This document shows positions 19,285-28,207 of a stretch of 48,809 nucleotides of DNA, in pieces (position 1 is the first letter of the stretch; each line of letters starts with the position of its first letter). The notes below the pieces were generated by a model. That model did no database searches, had not been told where the DNA came from, and saw only the letters and a program-made list of their open reading frames with translations. The position numbers and the translations under genes were made by a program. The stretch comes from Pseudomonadota bacterium (GTDB lineage: Bacteria > Pseudomonadota > Gammaproteobacteria > Burkholderiales > REEB80): positions 1 to 48,809 of the forward strand of contig JAGWIG010000014.1 in assembly GCA_028873515.1 (NCBI GenBank), given 5' to 3'.

Positions 19285-20715
19285 CTATCCTTTGATGCAC
19301 ACCATAGGAGCAAGCTTTGCTACCTTGTGCGCAAGCCCCACACGATCAGCCACCTCCACCACGGAACTCACATCCTTGTAGGCACCCGGGGCTTCTTCAG
19401 CCACACCCCGAAATGAAGGACTTCGAATCAGGATCCCCTGAGAAGCCAGTTCATCCACGACTTTTCGCCCCTGCCAACGGCGCGAAGCTGCATGACGGCT
19501 CATTGCTCGACCCGCTCCATGACAGGCTGAACCAAAAGCAAGCTTCATACCTCGTTGAGTGCCGGTAAGAACATAAGAAGCTGTTCCCATGCTGCCACCG
19601 ATCAACACCGGCTGCCCAACAGCGCGCAAAAAAGCAGGAATGTCGGGGTGGCCTGGCCCAAAGGCACGGGTTGCCCCTTTGCGATGAATGTACAGCTGTT
19701 TTTTATGGCTTCCTACCTCATGTTCCTCCAGTTTGCAGGTATTGTGTGACACATCATATAGAAGTGGCATCCTGACCTGTGGATAAATCCTGTAGAAAAC
19801 CTTGCGTACCAGATAGGTGAGAATCTGACGATTGGCTAAAGCACAATTAATAGCTGCACGCATGGCACCCAGATAGTTCCTGCCAAGTTCTGAATGAATG
19901 GGGGCACAGGCAAGTTCACGATCAGGCAACATGATCTGGTAGCGGGAAGCAGCCTCAACCATTTGTTTCATGAATTCAGTTCCAATTTGGTGCCCGAGGC
20001 CCCGGGATCCACAATGAATACTGACTACTACATCATCTTGCGACAGCCCCAAAACCTTCGCTATCCTTTCATCCAGAATCGAAACCACACGCTGCACTTC
20101 AAGATAATGGTTGCCAGAGCCCAGGGTACCCATTTCGTCTCGCTGGCGCTTCTTGGCAAGATCTGACACCCACTGCGGATCTGCGCCCTGTACCTGCCCT
20201 CCCTCCTCGATACGTTCTAGATCCACCTCTTCACCATATCCTTGCTGAACCGCCCAACGAGCGCCACCCATAAGCATTGCATTCATTTCAGCCATGGAAA
20301 GCCACAAACGGCCTGTACTACCCATACCCGCCGGTATGGCATGAAACAATGCTTCCGCGAGGCTAAATTGCTGGGCAGCCAGGTCAACCGCTTTCAATCC
20401 GGTCAGCAGGCAACGCACCCCGCATGAAATATCAAAACCTACCCCTCCAGCCGTAATCACTCCACCAGCATCAGGGTCGAACGCGGCCACGCCACCGATT
20501 GGAAAACCATAACCCCAATGTGCATCAGGCATCGCATAGGAAGCACGGACAATCCCGGGCAACATGGCCACATTGGCAATCTGCTCGCGCACCTTTTCAT
20601 CCATGGCTAAAAGTAGTGCTTCATCTGCATAAATAATAGCTGGAACATGCATTCCACGTGTTGCAGGAAGTTGCCACTCGAATTCGGACAAACGCTCAAA
20701 ATCAGAAGGATTCAT
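19285..20715 (-). CDS. rtcB: RNA-splicing ligase RtcB (3'-phosphate/5'-OH RNA ligase)
   Basis: The 476-residue enzyme joins RNA 2',3'-cyclic-phosphate or 3'-phosphate ends to 5'-OH ends using GTP and Mn(II). Family motifs are complete: GGVGFDISCGVRCL (metal Asp and Cys, about residues 90-103), GTLGSGNHYLEVQRV, VSIHCGSRGLGHQ, YDVSHNTCKLEEH, HRKGATRAFGPGHP, GSMGTASYVLTG and SACHGAGRAMSRH with the His that carries GMP. It follows archease by 11 bases and precedes pncA by 3, so archease, rtcB, pncA and pncB form one operon. In E. coli the rtc genes are under RtcR and sigma-54; no such promoter was found here. Confidence 0.96.
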   Translation of the reverse strand: MNPSDFERLSEFEWQLPATRGMHVPAIIYADEALLLAMDEKVREQIANVAMLPGIVRASYAMPDAHWGYGFPIGGVAAFDPDAGGVITAGGVGFDISCGVRCLLTGLKAVDLAAQQFSLAEALFHAIPAGMGSTGRLWLSMAEMNAMLMGGARWAVQQGYGEEVDLERIEEGGQVQGADPQWVSDLAKKRQRDEMGTLGSGNHYLEVQRVVSILDERIAKVLGLSQDDVVVSIHCGSRGLGHQIGTEFMKQMVEAASRYQIMLPDRELACAPIHSELGRNYLGAMRAAINCALANRQILTYLVRKVFYRIYPQVRMPLLYDVSHNTCKLEEHEVGSHKKQLYIHRKGATRAFGPGHPDIPAFLRAVGQPVLIGGSMGTASYVLTGTQRGMKLAFGSACHGAGRAMSRHAASRRWQGRKVVDELASQGILIRSPSFRGVAEEAPGAYKDVSSVVEVADRVGLAHKVAKLAPMVCIKG

Positions 20716-20726
20716 GACAATACCTA

Positions 20727-21140
20727 TCAGACATCAACAACACACTGGGCAACCCATATTTCCCCTTCCCTGTGTACAGTAAGGCAGGTATAGGTTGCAC
20801 CTTTAGGCTCAACTACAGGATGATGGCGCAAGGGATCGATCTTCTCGCCCCAAGCTGAACCATCAAGATGCCCATTAGTAAGCCTGACTTCATAAGAACT
20901 GAATACCAAGTGACGCGTTGCCATCTCACAAATGATAGTGTTAAGCCAGTCGACCAGCAGTAAATCATTATCAGGAGCATCGCAGAACAATTCGACATGC
21001 ACCAAAGGTTTGACACCTTCGAGATCCGTCACCATAGCAGTTAACCCCAACGCAGCCTGCTCAAATGCTTCGGCACAGGTTGCTCCGATTCCCCGTATCC
21101 CCATATCTGCCTCGTGTGAAAAATGCTCCCAGTGTTTCAT
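20727..21140 (-). CDS. Archease, RtcB-activating protein
   Basis: The 137-residue protein begins MKHWEHFSHEADMGIRGIGA, the archease signature with its metal-binding Asp, and ends with the second acidic site in WVAQCVVDV. DLLLVDWLNTIICEM marks the middle helix. Archease speeds guanylylation of RtcB and lets it turn over many times. It is the first gene of the operon, 11 bases before rtcB, which supports the role. The start codon is preceded by AGAGGTAATC. Confidence 0.92.
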   Translation of the reverse strand: MKHWEHFSHEADMGIRGIGATCAEAFEQAALGLTAMVTDLEGVKPLVHVELFCDAPDNDLLLVDWLNTIICEMATRHLVFSSYEVRLTNGHLDGSAWGEKIDPLRHHPVVEPKGATYTCLTVHREGEIWVAQCVVDV

Positions 21141-21917
21141 GATTACCTCTGATTGAACCTGCTCCTGCTTTTCTGGGAGCCGCTTCTTAATATCAGATCC
21201 AGCTTTTCCATCAGAATGCGTTTTTTCAGGCCATCTGTCTCAATACAGGTCACCTTCTTGCGCTCCCATCAGCTCTAGCCATCAGCGTTAGAATTATATA
21301 TTTAATCAATTGGTTGTTTGATTACGCTCTTGCATAATCAAGAACGGTACAAGACATATATGCTGTAAAAAAAACTGCATCCACATATGAAAAAATCACC
21401 TCAAATCATTATTACTTAAGAAAACGAAACACTTCATGATCCATATCATATGAATCAATCTGTCCAACGTCTGGATCCAAGGCCCAAACCTAAATCCTGT
21501 CATCGGTTTCTGCCTACCCGAATTGCAGTCATGAGAATAGTTCACTTATCCATGACACATGCCAGGGGTGTTGCGGGTTTTGAGAAGACTTGTTCATCTC
21601 CACCCTTGACGATGACAGACGCTGACTTAAAAATAGGATGAGTGAAACAAGATGGAGAAAAGGATCACCTTCCTCGTTGCTGAACTACCTACCAAATGTA
21701 ACTGAATCAAAACAGGTAAAGAGTGTTTAATATGCAGCAATATCCTTATCTAAAAAAAGCTGTAGTCCGGATATCAGAAAAACCGAGAATAGCCGTCAAG
21801 GATCCCCTGCCATTTCGCCAAAAATTGCATAGAAATAGCGACTGACATGATTCGAAACACGAAATCCTGCATGGGGAAAGACATCCTCAAAGGGAATACC
21901 AGTCCTTACAACCTGAT
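21141..21917. other. Upstream region of the archease-rtcB operon and gap
   Basis: The AT-rich part at 21290-21420 probably holds the operon promoter (minus strand), but no single promoter stands out. A 63-codon frame at 21450-21641 (plus strand) is doubtful and not called. An FNR-like box at 21436 is listed separately. Nothing else was recognised. Confidence 0.4.
21436..21449. promoter_or_regulatory. FNR/ANR-like palindrome upstream of the archease-rtcB operon
   Basis: ATGATCCATATCAT has the exact inner core TGAT-N4-ATCA of FNR/ANR sites, with changed outer bases. It lies about 300 bases upstream of the archease start, which is far for direct control, so relevance to this operon is uncertain. 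Confidence 0.35.
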
Positions 21918-22217
21918 CTAGTGATTCGCGCCCTCATCCTGCTGAATTTTTTGCATTGTATCCATTTGCCATCGTCTGGTTTGTGCCGCCTGCTCATTGC
22001 TCAAACCCGACAATCCACCCATCGTACCCTGCAAGGACTGCATGGCAGATTGAGAAGTTTCAGGGCCCTCCTGAACAAGGAAAGATCGATTCTGCATTTG
22101 CTGGGAAGCGGCCCGATCCCTTGCCTGGACACTTGCTTCATAACCATTATATGCAAAAGCCCGAACCTGCAGTGCTACAAGTATCAACGCCAACATCACA
22201 GATATCAAATTCTTCAT
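21918..22217 (-). CDS. Small exported Gln/Met-rich protein of unknown function
   Basis: The chosen start gives 99 residues: a signal peptide (MKNLISVMLALILVALQVRA, cleavage after AFA near residue 22) and a mature part rich in Gln, Met, Ser and Gly (SQSAMQSLQGTMGGLSGLSN, then MQKIQQDEGANH). An upstream in-frame start would put a Cys/Lys-rich stretch before the signal peptide and is unlikely. Purine-rich bases (GGGGATGG) precede the ATG. I do not recognise a family. It resembles the 27.4-kb gene product in its Gln/Met/Gly bias, but not in detail. Confidence 0.6.
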   Translation of the reverse strand: MKNLISVMLALILVALQVRAFAYNGYEASVQARDRAASQQMQNRSFLVQEGPETSQSAMQSLQGTMGGLSGLSNEQAAQTRRWQMDTMQKIQQDEGANH

Positions 22218-22507
22218 GCTAAAACCATCCCCATAAAACCCTCTACACTTTCCTTTTAAACTACACCGTTTTCTGTAACAAAGCCAGCTTGATTCTGCCA
22301 ATAATCATCTGGGCCATAATGCAGACAAACCACCTCTTATCAATAGGCTATTTATTTTAACGACATAAACTGATGAATGAGAGTTGGCAAACTTACATTT
22401 TATATGACAAGAACGTACAATGCTTCAGGCGCTGGGGTCAAAATCCCGGGTTATGATATGTATCCAGATGTCAGAAATTATCCTGGACTCTTGAATAGAA
22501 AGCTTTC
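22218..22507. promoter_or_regulatory. Divergent intergenic region before the AI-2E permease gene
   Basis: About 290 bases separate two divergent genes and should hold promoters for both. AT-rich hexamers such as TATGAT near 22456 could be a -10 element for the plus-strand gene, but no confident -35/-10 pair was found. Confidence 0.3.
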
Positions 22508-23569
22508 ATGCTCATAACTAAATCCATCATGCAACGCACCGGAACAATCATCCTGATTTTTATATTAGCCCTGGCAGCTTATTCACTTAGTCCCTTTATT
22601 CCTTCTTTACTTATGGGCTCCATGCTTGCCGTAATTGGCTGGCGCCCCCAGCTTTGGCTTGAAAAACGCTTCAATTTACCCAGATGGCTTGGTGCAGCAA
22701 TCCATTCACTCATCTGGCTAATCATCATCGTTGTACCTCTGTGGCTAATCCTTGAGCCTGCCGGTGAAAAAATAGCCCCCCTCATTATCCAGTGGCGGGA
22801 TGAAATCCCTTTGCTGAAACCTCCACCCGAACTCATAAAAATTCCCCTGATAGGTGACTGGATTGCCCAGCAAGCATCACCGCTTACAGCAAAAGCGCTA
22901 CTTCAATTTCTTGGCGGCCACTCGAATCTGGTCGTAGGTTGGGTCTGGCGTATCTGGATCTATGCCCTGCATAGCGTGTTTGCCGTGCTCACTGTTTTTT
23001 CCATTGGATTCGCAGGAGATGGGATTGCCAAAAAACTCAATATGCTGTCCATTAGAATGTGGGGAGTCAAAGGACCTCAATTTCTTGAATCTGCAAAGCA
23101 GTCCGCCCATGCGGTCATGATAGGGCTCATTGGTGTCGGGGTCGTAGAAGGCCTGCTTATCGGAATTTCATTCGGTGTCACGCACATGCCACTCTGGTCT
23201 ATCTGGGCACTTGCAACTGTATTTCTGGCACCGATCCCATTTGGCGCAGCGATTATCATTCTTGCAGCATCTGCATGGCTCATGCTGACCGGGTACTGGA
23301 TCAACGGTTTGTTGGTAGCCGCATGGGGGTTTTTTATCATCGGCCTCGCCGATTTACTGCTTCGCCCCCTTTTCGTCGGAGCAAAAAACCGGGTTCCTTT
23401 CATACTTGTCCTGTTCAGCATCCTGGGGGGCGTGAAGGTTTTTGGATTTATCGGGATCATTATTGGACCCATGGCCATCAGTCTTGCTGGAGCTCTGATG
23501 GACGAATTGCCCTTATCGAAACCTGAAAATCCACTTCCAGCTACCCAACCCGATATTGAGAGCAGATAA
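22508..23569 (+). CDS. AI-2E family (PerM/UPF0118) membrane permease
   Basis: The 353-residue protein has about seven to eight hydrophobic segments: paired helices at the start (ILIFILALAAYSLSPFIPSL), a broad soluble loop around 100-150, and a dense C-terminal bundle containing the conserved GVVEGLLIGISFG and ATVFLAPIPFGAAIIIL plus LLRPLFVGAKNRVPFILVLF and GPMAISLAGALMDE. These match the AI-2E transporter family, whose members move diverse solutes (for example AI-2, or Na+/H+ exchange). The substrate cannot be read from sequence. The ribosome site is weak; the Met at codon 8 is an alternative start. Confidence 0.88.
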   Translation: MLITKSIMQRTGTIILIFILALAAYSLSPFIPSLLMGSMLAVIGWRPQLWLEKRFNLPRWLGAAIHSLIWLIIIVVPLWLILEPAGEKIAPLIIQWRDEIPLLKPPPELIKIPLIGDWIAQQASPLTAKALLQFLGGHSNLVVGWVWRIWIYALHSVFAVLTVFSIGFAGDGIAKKLNMLSIRMWGVKGPQFLESAKQSAHAVMIGLIGVGVVEGLLIGISFGVTHMPLWSIWALATVFLAPIPFGAAIIILAASAWLMLTGYWINGLLVAAWGFFIIGLADLLLRPLFVGAKNRVPFILVLFSILGGVKVFGFIGIIIGPMAISLAGALMDELPLSKPENPLPATQPDIESR

Positions 23570-24078
23570 ACCCACACGATGAATCATAAATAAACCCTTT
23601 GAACCGGATTTTCCCGCTTTCATCGGCATAATTTTTCTACCCTTGGCATGATTCATGTGGCTGTCATGTCCAGACCGCTTCAGCTCGAACATGTCATTCT
23701 TTATGACAATTCTAGAACCGGCCCCACCTTCATCCGAATTGAAATCCCTTGTAATCCCAATAGCCAGGTCGATTCACAGGACTCTTGTCAAAAAACGGGA
23801 TGTTATTGCTATCGTAAACAGATACGATTTTGCCTAAACCAAGTCCAGACAATCCGGACACAGACACACGAAGCATTCCAGCCAATGAACAGATGCCTCT
23901 TAGCCAATCCAAAAAAATAACGTTACTTACCGATTCTAAGCCAGTAAAACTAAACATGAACAATTTCACGATAAAACAATGGCTTCAGGTAAGCAGTGTG
24001 CAATATATACTGCCATTTTCTGTGCCCTGTTCAAATACTGAAAAATACCTCAAAAAGCCGAACAGAATAATTATCGGT
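23570..24078. other. Gap between convergent permease and MscS genes
   Basis: Open frames of 79-120 codons exist on both strands here, but they overlap each other, lack ribosome sites and look random. I support no gene and see no clear terminator. Confidence 0.4.
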
Positions 24079-24645
24079 TCAGGAAGGTTCAGCACGCGAG
24101 TGATGCGCCGCACTAGCCGCACTTCTTCGAATAACCCTTTGAAAAAACATATTGTTTGGAATTACAATGATCCTGCCATCTTCCTGGCGTAATTCTGTAA
24201 ACATTAAATTTTCCTGTACGACAATACCCTGCAACGCTTCTGGAAAAACCTCAATTTGTTGGCCCAGGCGCATTGGACGCCAGAACCATATAAAAAAGCG
24301 GGCTGTAATATTGCTGACCATGGTCCAGACCGCAAGTAGACCGACTCCTATTATTGCAATCGTACTTACAAATGCGGTCCATAAAGCTGTTACATCAACT
24401 CCCCAGACATGCAGAATCAGGATGAACCCAAAGATCCAGATTAACCATTTGATTACACTATGAAACAGCTTGGCATATCCTTCTGATACATTACGATGGG
24501 CACCCATCCATTTGGCCAGACCGGCTATACTCCGGCCTACTATACGAACCAGAATCAATACACCAATTACCAGCAGCAGACTCAATATCAAATGCTGAAA
24601 CCACCATTGGGAATGTGTGTCGAAGTAGTGCAGATAATCTTTCAT
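24079..24645 (-). CDS. Small MscS-family mechanosensitive channel
   Basis: The 188-residue protein has three membrane helices: LILSLLLVIGVLILVRIVG, WLIWIFGFILILHVWG and WTAFVSTIAIIGVGLLAVWT. The pore-lining TM3 is followed by MVSNITARFFIWFWRPMRLG and a short MscS beta domain (IEVFPEALQGIVVQE, then IIVIPNNMFF). The long cytosolic vestibule of E. coli MscS is missing, so this is a minimal form. Such channels open on membrane tension and release solutes. The start at 24645 was chosen because GGAG lies six bases before it; earlier in-frame starts are worse. Confidence 0.88.
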   Translation of the reverse strand: MKDYLHYFDTHSQWWFQHLILSLLLVIGVLILVRIVGRSIAGLAKWMGAHRNVSEGYAKLFHSVIKWLIWIFGFILILHVWGVDVTALWTAFVSTIAIIGVGLLAVWTMVSNITARFFIWFWRPMRLGQQIEVFPEALQGIVVQENLMFTELRQEDGRIIVIPNNMFFQRVIRRSAASAAHHSRAEPS

Positions 24646-24785
24646 GTTCATCTCCAAAAAACTGAACAGCAGATTCTGAGCCCTCCTCTTGTAATTCTAT
24701 ATTCAGGAAACACCATGGTTTACTATTCATAACATGAATAGCGCTCAGTTCACCAACAAGGAAACAGACATCCGAAATAAATCAT

Positions 24786-25793
24786 TCAGAGAAATGCGGC
24801 AAGCTTGTTCCTTATTTCACTAAACCGTAATTTATTTTTGCCTCGTAAGATAATTGCAGCCGGCAACCGTACTTTCAATGGATTTTCAGGAACATTACGA
24901 ACTCTTAACTCATAATGTAAATGGGGCCCAGTAGCCCATCCAGTCATTCCAACATAACCTATTACCATACCTTGCCTGACGGGGCTACCGATATGAAGGT
25001 GTGCAAAACGACTCATGTGCGCATACAAAGTTGAATAAACATGACCATTCTGTAGAATGACTACTTTGCCATAACCACGCTGCCAACCCATAAATTTTAC
25101 GTAGCCATTCGCTGTAGCATGAATAGGCGATCCTTCAGGAGCTACTAAATCTACTCCATCATGCGGTAGCCACTTCTTAAGGACAGGATCAAACCTCAAT
25201 CTTGCAAAAGGTGAGCTCACTCTGCTGTATGCAAGGGGAAAGCGCAAAAAAGATCGTTTCAAACTACTTCCCGTAGCCGAGAAATACCCTTTTACTGCCT
25301 TACCAAAAGCATACCAGTATGCTGTATGGCATTGGCCAAGATGACAAAATTTAGCAGCTAAAAGATGATTGTCAGCATAATTTTGTCCTGTTGAGCGACG
25401 ATAGATAACCCAGAATTTGTCTCCTGGCCAGATTCCTTTTCGGAAATTTATTCTGGATGACAGGATATGGACAAACTGGAAAATAACTGGATAAGGGATT
25501 CCAAGACGCCGTGCTGAAATAGAAAAAGAACCGTGAACTGTTCCCGAACGAACAATATCGGTATGGGGAAGCATGGATCGATTAATAGTGTTATGAGCTG
25601 GGGTCTGCAGGGGATTTGTAGCCTGATTATCCTGCTGCACCGAATTTATTGCCGGATAAGGTTGAAATGACTGATGAAGTTCAGCAGGCATCGGGATACT
25701 CATGGATGCAATTGCACCCAACATCAGTACCAGAAATAAAATAGCGGGCCAAAAAAAAGTTCGGATAACAGGAATTATTTTCACTTGAATCAA
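24786..25793 (-). CDS. M23 family metallopeptidase (MepM-like murein endopeptidase)
   Basis: The 335-residue protein has an N-terminal membrane anchor (FFWPAILFLVLMLGAIASM), a spacer, and a region resembling the OapA/LysM-like domain of MepM (ISARRLGIPYPVIFQFVHIL, then PGDKFWVIYRR). The M23 (LytM) domain starts near residue 215 (PHDGVDLVAPEGSPIHAT) and has the zinc ligands of HxxxD and the HxH motif in TGPHLHYEL. It would cut peptidoglycan cross-links in the periplasm. No ATG fits: the start is TTG at 25793 or GTG at 25784, since later Met codons would remove the anchor. Confidence 0.9.
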   Translation of the reverse strand: MIQVKIIPVIRTFFWPAILFLVLMLGAIASMSIPMPAELHQSFQPYPAINSVQQDNQATNPLQTPAHNTINRSMLPHTDIVRSGTVHGSFSISARRLGIPYPVIFQFVHILSSRINFRKGIWPGDKFWVIYRRSTGQNYADNHLLAAKFCHLGQCHTAYWYAFGKAVKGYFSATGSSLKRSFLRFPLAYSRVSSPFARLRFDPVLKKWLPHDGVDLVAPEGSPIHATANGYVKFMGWQRGYGKVVILQNGHVYSTLYAHMSRFAHLHIGSPVRQGMVIGYVGMTGWATGPHLHYELRVRNVPENPLKVRLPAAIILRGKNKLRFSEIRNKLAAFL

Positions 25794-26324
25794 TATTCAG
25801 ACTATTCGCAGGTTAAAAGTTTAAAATGAAACCTCATACATAATTTTGAGCCTGGATGTAAGCCTGCGCGCCAGGTGATATCTTCCAGGTTCAAGCTTAT
25901 AGCCCGGAATCCTGCTCGATTGATTGGGCTCATCGGAACAACCCTTATTTTACAGGCTCAAATGTCTTTCCCCTTTCTAAGTCGATTCAACCGAATCCAG
26001 GACTTGGCTGCCCGTTACAAATAAAGAAAGTTGAAAGCTACCAGGAAATCCTTCCGGGCTATTTCAATTGTGCATCGCTTGATACTCTCAGCGACACGGA
26101 CACATAAAAACCTGAATAGACCTATTCAAGCGAACGAAAAGCTTACCACATCTATTTTTGTATAAAAATACATAATTTACTACTTATATGCAAGTTAAGC
26201 AGTGAAGCCTTACCACGATACCAGATCCGCATACGATCAATGCTCGCACTTGAATCGTGACAAAAGTCCTGAACGCCACATTTTCCAGGTGTAAAATTGC
26301 TATACACGGCTTGATAAGGCTAGC
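25794..26324. other. Gene-free stretch downstream of the small-RNA candidate
   Basis: Stops are frequent in all frames and no coding region is supported. The part near 25800 should contain the promoter of the M23 peptidase gene (minus strand). No other structure stands out. Confidence 0.4.
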
Positions 26325-26348
26325 AAAAAAAAGCCACCCGAGGGTGGC
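26325..26348 (-). terminator. Rho-independent terminator of the small-RNA candidate
   Basis: Read on the minus strand, GCCACC-CTCG-GGTGGC is followed directly by T8. This is a textbook intrinsic terminator. No protein gene on the minus strand ends here, so it points to a non-coding transcript. Confidence 0.8.
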
Positions 26349-26550
26349 CAAAGCGGATGAAGCGCATTGAAATACAAATGACATGGGATACTCACAAGCC
26401 CTGCAATCAACCTGGTTCAGCGGCAAATCAGTCCAGAGCGGACTGTGCAAAAATTTTAGCGCCAAACAATTTAAGCGCCAGAATCTGGCTAACCATACAC
26501 ACAGCAAAATAAAACAACCATCTTTACAGTTTCCTTTCAGTGGTATTACG
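26325..26550 (-). ncRNA. Candidate sigma-54-dependent small RNA, about 226 nt
   Basis: A good sigma-54-type promoter lies immediately upstream and a perfect intrinsic terminator ends it. Between them are at least two strong local stems: GCCAG-AAT-CTGGC at 26477-26489 and CAGTCC-AGAGC-GGACTG at 26429-26445. A near-repeat (AGCGCCA twice, at about 26458 and 26474) adds to the structure. A minus-strand open frame crosses the region, but it runs through the terminator and is unlikely to be translated. A ten-codon peptide (MVVLFCCVYG) behind AAAGGAAA near the 5' end is possible. I do not recognise a known RNA family. Sigma-54-driven small RNAs such as GlmY/GlmZ in enterics are a precedent for this type of control, not a homology claim. 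Confidence 0.6.
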
Positions 26551-26560
26551 CCTATATCAA

Positions 26561-26576
26561 AGCAAGTCTCATGCCA
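26561..26576 (-). promoter_or_regulatory. Sigma-54-type promoter of the small-RNA candidate
   Basis: On the minus strand the sequence is TGGCATG-AGAC-TTGCT, one base from the TGGCACG-N4-TTGCA/T consensus, with the GG and GC 12 bases apart. The predicted start is near 26550. AT-rich DNA lies upstream (26580-26620), suitable for bending. Confidence 0.65.
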
Positions 26577-27114
26577 GTTATAATTTAATTTATTTATTAT
26601 TTATATTCAATATGATAAACACGAATCACTGACATCAACCATCCAATGCAGCCAGATTGTGATCAACCATAGTGCATAAAGCGACGGGCCTTCCCACTTT
26701 GGAACAAAAGCGAAGAATGTGAAATACAGCATTTCGTCATAACCACAGAATTACCTGACTTTCTATCTTTACAGCCTTAAATCCTTGTCATTACATTCAG
26801 AAGTACGACATAAAATTCCTATGGAATATCCATTTTTCTATATTCAGCCACCCCAACACCCATACATTGTTTATCAACACGGATAAATGGAAGGCTTTTT
26901 ACTCACCATGGGAAATTAGATATGGTATCCACAATGAATCTTGCGGTTTCATTAAAAAATTCTACAAAAACCCTGAACCCTCTACCGGATTAAAAAATCC
27001 AGCCTCAAGATAGTCATGCAGAAAACATGAGGCTGAACAGGAAAAGAAAATAAAACAATTGACTAATCAGCTAGTTGCTGTAAAAATAAGTGTCTAAACA
27101 TCAGGAGCTACATT
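26577..27114. other. Gap between the sRNA promoter and a small-protein gene
   Basis: No gene is supported. A stem AGCCTCA (27000-27006) with TGAGGCT (27028-27034) is present; on the minus strand it is followed by a T-run and could be a terminator or just a hairpin. Near 27060, TTGACT is followed by an AT-rich -10-like segment that could drive the next gene. Confidence 0.35.
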
Positions 27115-27351
27115 ATGCAAGTCTCTGGCGCGGCCTACCCGACCTTTAACAGCACCCAGACAACGCCACAAAATCAGGCGTCAAAACAGCCTCAAGTCAG
27201 CAAAAGGGTCAAGGAAGGGAATGATCAGGAAAATGATAACGACGCGGATGACTCTAAAGTCGCTTCCACCCAAAAAACACTCTTGCAACTTAACCCGAGT
27301 GTAAACAGTAATGGTCAAACCACCGGGACGCGCATCAACACAACAGCCTGA
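27115..27351 (+). CDS. Small hydrophilic protein, unknown function
   Basis: The 78-residue protein is rich in Gln, Asn, Lys and Asp with a strongly acidic middle (GNDQENDNDADDSK) and looks disordered. The C-terminus, NSNGQTTGTRINTTA, resembles an ending I have seen in several small proteobacterial proteins, which favours a real gene. No signal peptide or membrane segment is visible. CAGGAGCTACATT precedes the ATG. It is convergent with the next gene. No function can be proposed. Confidence 0.55.
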   Translation: MQVSGAAYPTFNSTQTTPQNQASKQPQVSKRVKEGNDQENDNDADDSKVASTQKTLLQLNPSVNSNGQTTGTRINTTA

Positions 27352-27401
27352 ATCAAAACAATGTGGGACCCCAATACGGGACGACCATCCCAGCCCCGGA
27401 A

Positions 27402-27797
27402 CTAAAAGGAATTAAAAATATCATTAACGATATTTTCACCAACCCCAAGACCCGCGCCCAAACCCAGCCCTGTCATGATATTACTGAAAAATCCACCACC
27501 TCCTGACATCCCTTGCGACCATCCCATAGGCTGCATCGTCGGCTGCGGATGAGTCTGTAACTGCATTTCAAGTTGATGAATATACTGGGCCATCTGCTGC
27601 ATAAGCATTCCAGCTGTCTGGGTATTACTCTGTTCCTTCAAGGCGATTTCCCGCAAATCCATGGCCAGTTCTCGGGCAGTAGCTTCATCTTTTGCATCAG
27701 TTTTCAGGCGCAACGCCAGGGCCTGCATGCTTTGCAACAATTCCTGTGACTGCTGCCCCAACTGGGTAGCCTGCTGTTCTGCCAACTGATAATCCAT
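27402..27797 (-). CDS. Small Gln-rich helical protein with Gly-rich tail
   Basis: The 131-residue protein starts MDYQLAEQQATQLGQQSQEL behind a perfect AAGGAGG ribosome site, which overrides a longer in-frame start. Residues 1-85 are predicted helical and Gln/Leu/Ala-rich, likely a coiled coil. The C-terminal third is Gly/Met-rich (GMSGGGGFFSNIMTGLGLGAGLGVG) and could be a glycine-zipper-like membrane-associating segment. There is no signal peptide. I recognise no family. The strong ribosome site suggests abundant expression. Confidence 0.65.
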   Translation of the reverse strand: MDYQLAEQQATQLGQQSQELLQSMQALALRLKTDAKDEATARELAMDLREIALKEQSNTQTAGMLMQQMAQYIHQLEMQLQTHPQPTMQPMGWSQGMSGGGGFFSNIMTGLGLGAGLGVGENIVNDIFNSF

Positions 27798-28207
27798 ATT
27801 CAACCTCCTTTTAAAATAATTACTCTTCCAGGTGTGCCAACCTGCAAAACACTTTCCAGAACTCGATGAATTAGTCGAAGTCATGATAATAAGCAAGCCC
27901 CGGGCTTTTGGAAAGAAATTTAACAGGATAATAGCTTACCCGTCCTACTATCAACTGAAACCATGTAAGCCGAAATGAAGCTATTCCCTCATGGCAGTGC
28001 AAAGTGACTTTTAACACCTGATATCCCATGAGCTATAAAATTTCTCATGTCCTCAGATGAGGGCTATCACATATTTTATCAACCCCGAAATATTCATTAA
28101 AGCAGGAACCCAGCCCCATTACAAACATGTTGGACTCATGAAATTGCCTCAGTAATAAAAACAGCAGATACTTGAAAGACCGATTCCAGAACTGGATAAA
28201 AGCATCG

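Noticed and set aside
26184-26507. 107-codon minus-strand frame across the small-RNA candidate
   Set aside because: It runs through a perfect intrinsic terminator, has no ribosome site and an unlikely Cys/Trp-rich composition.
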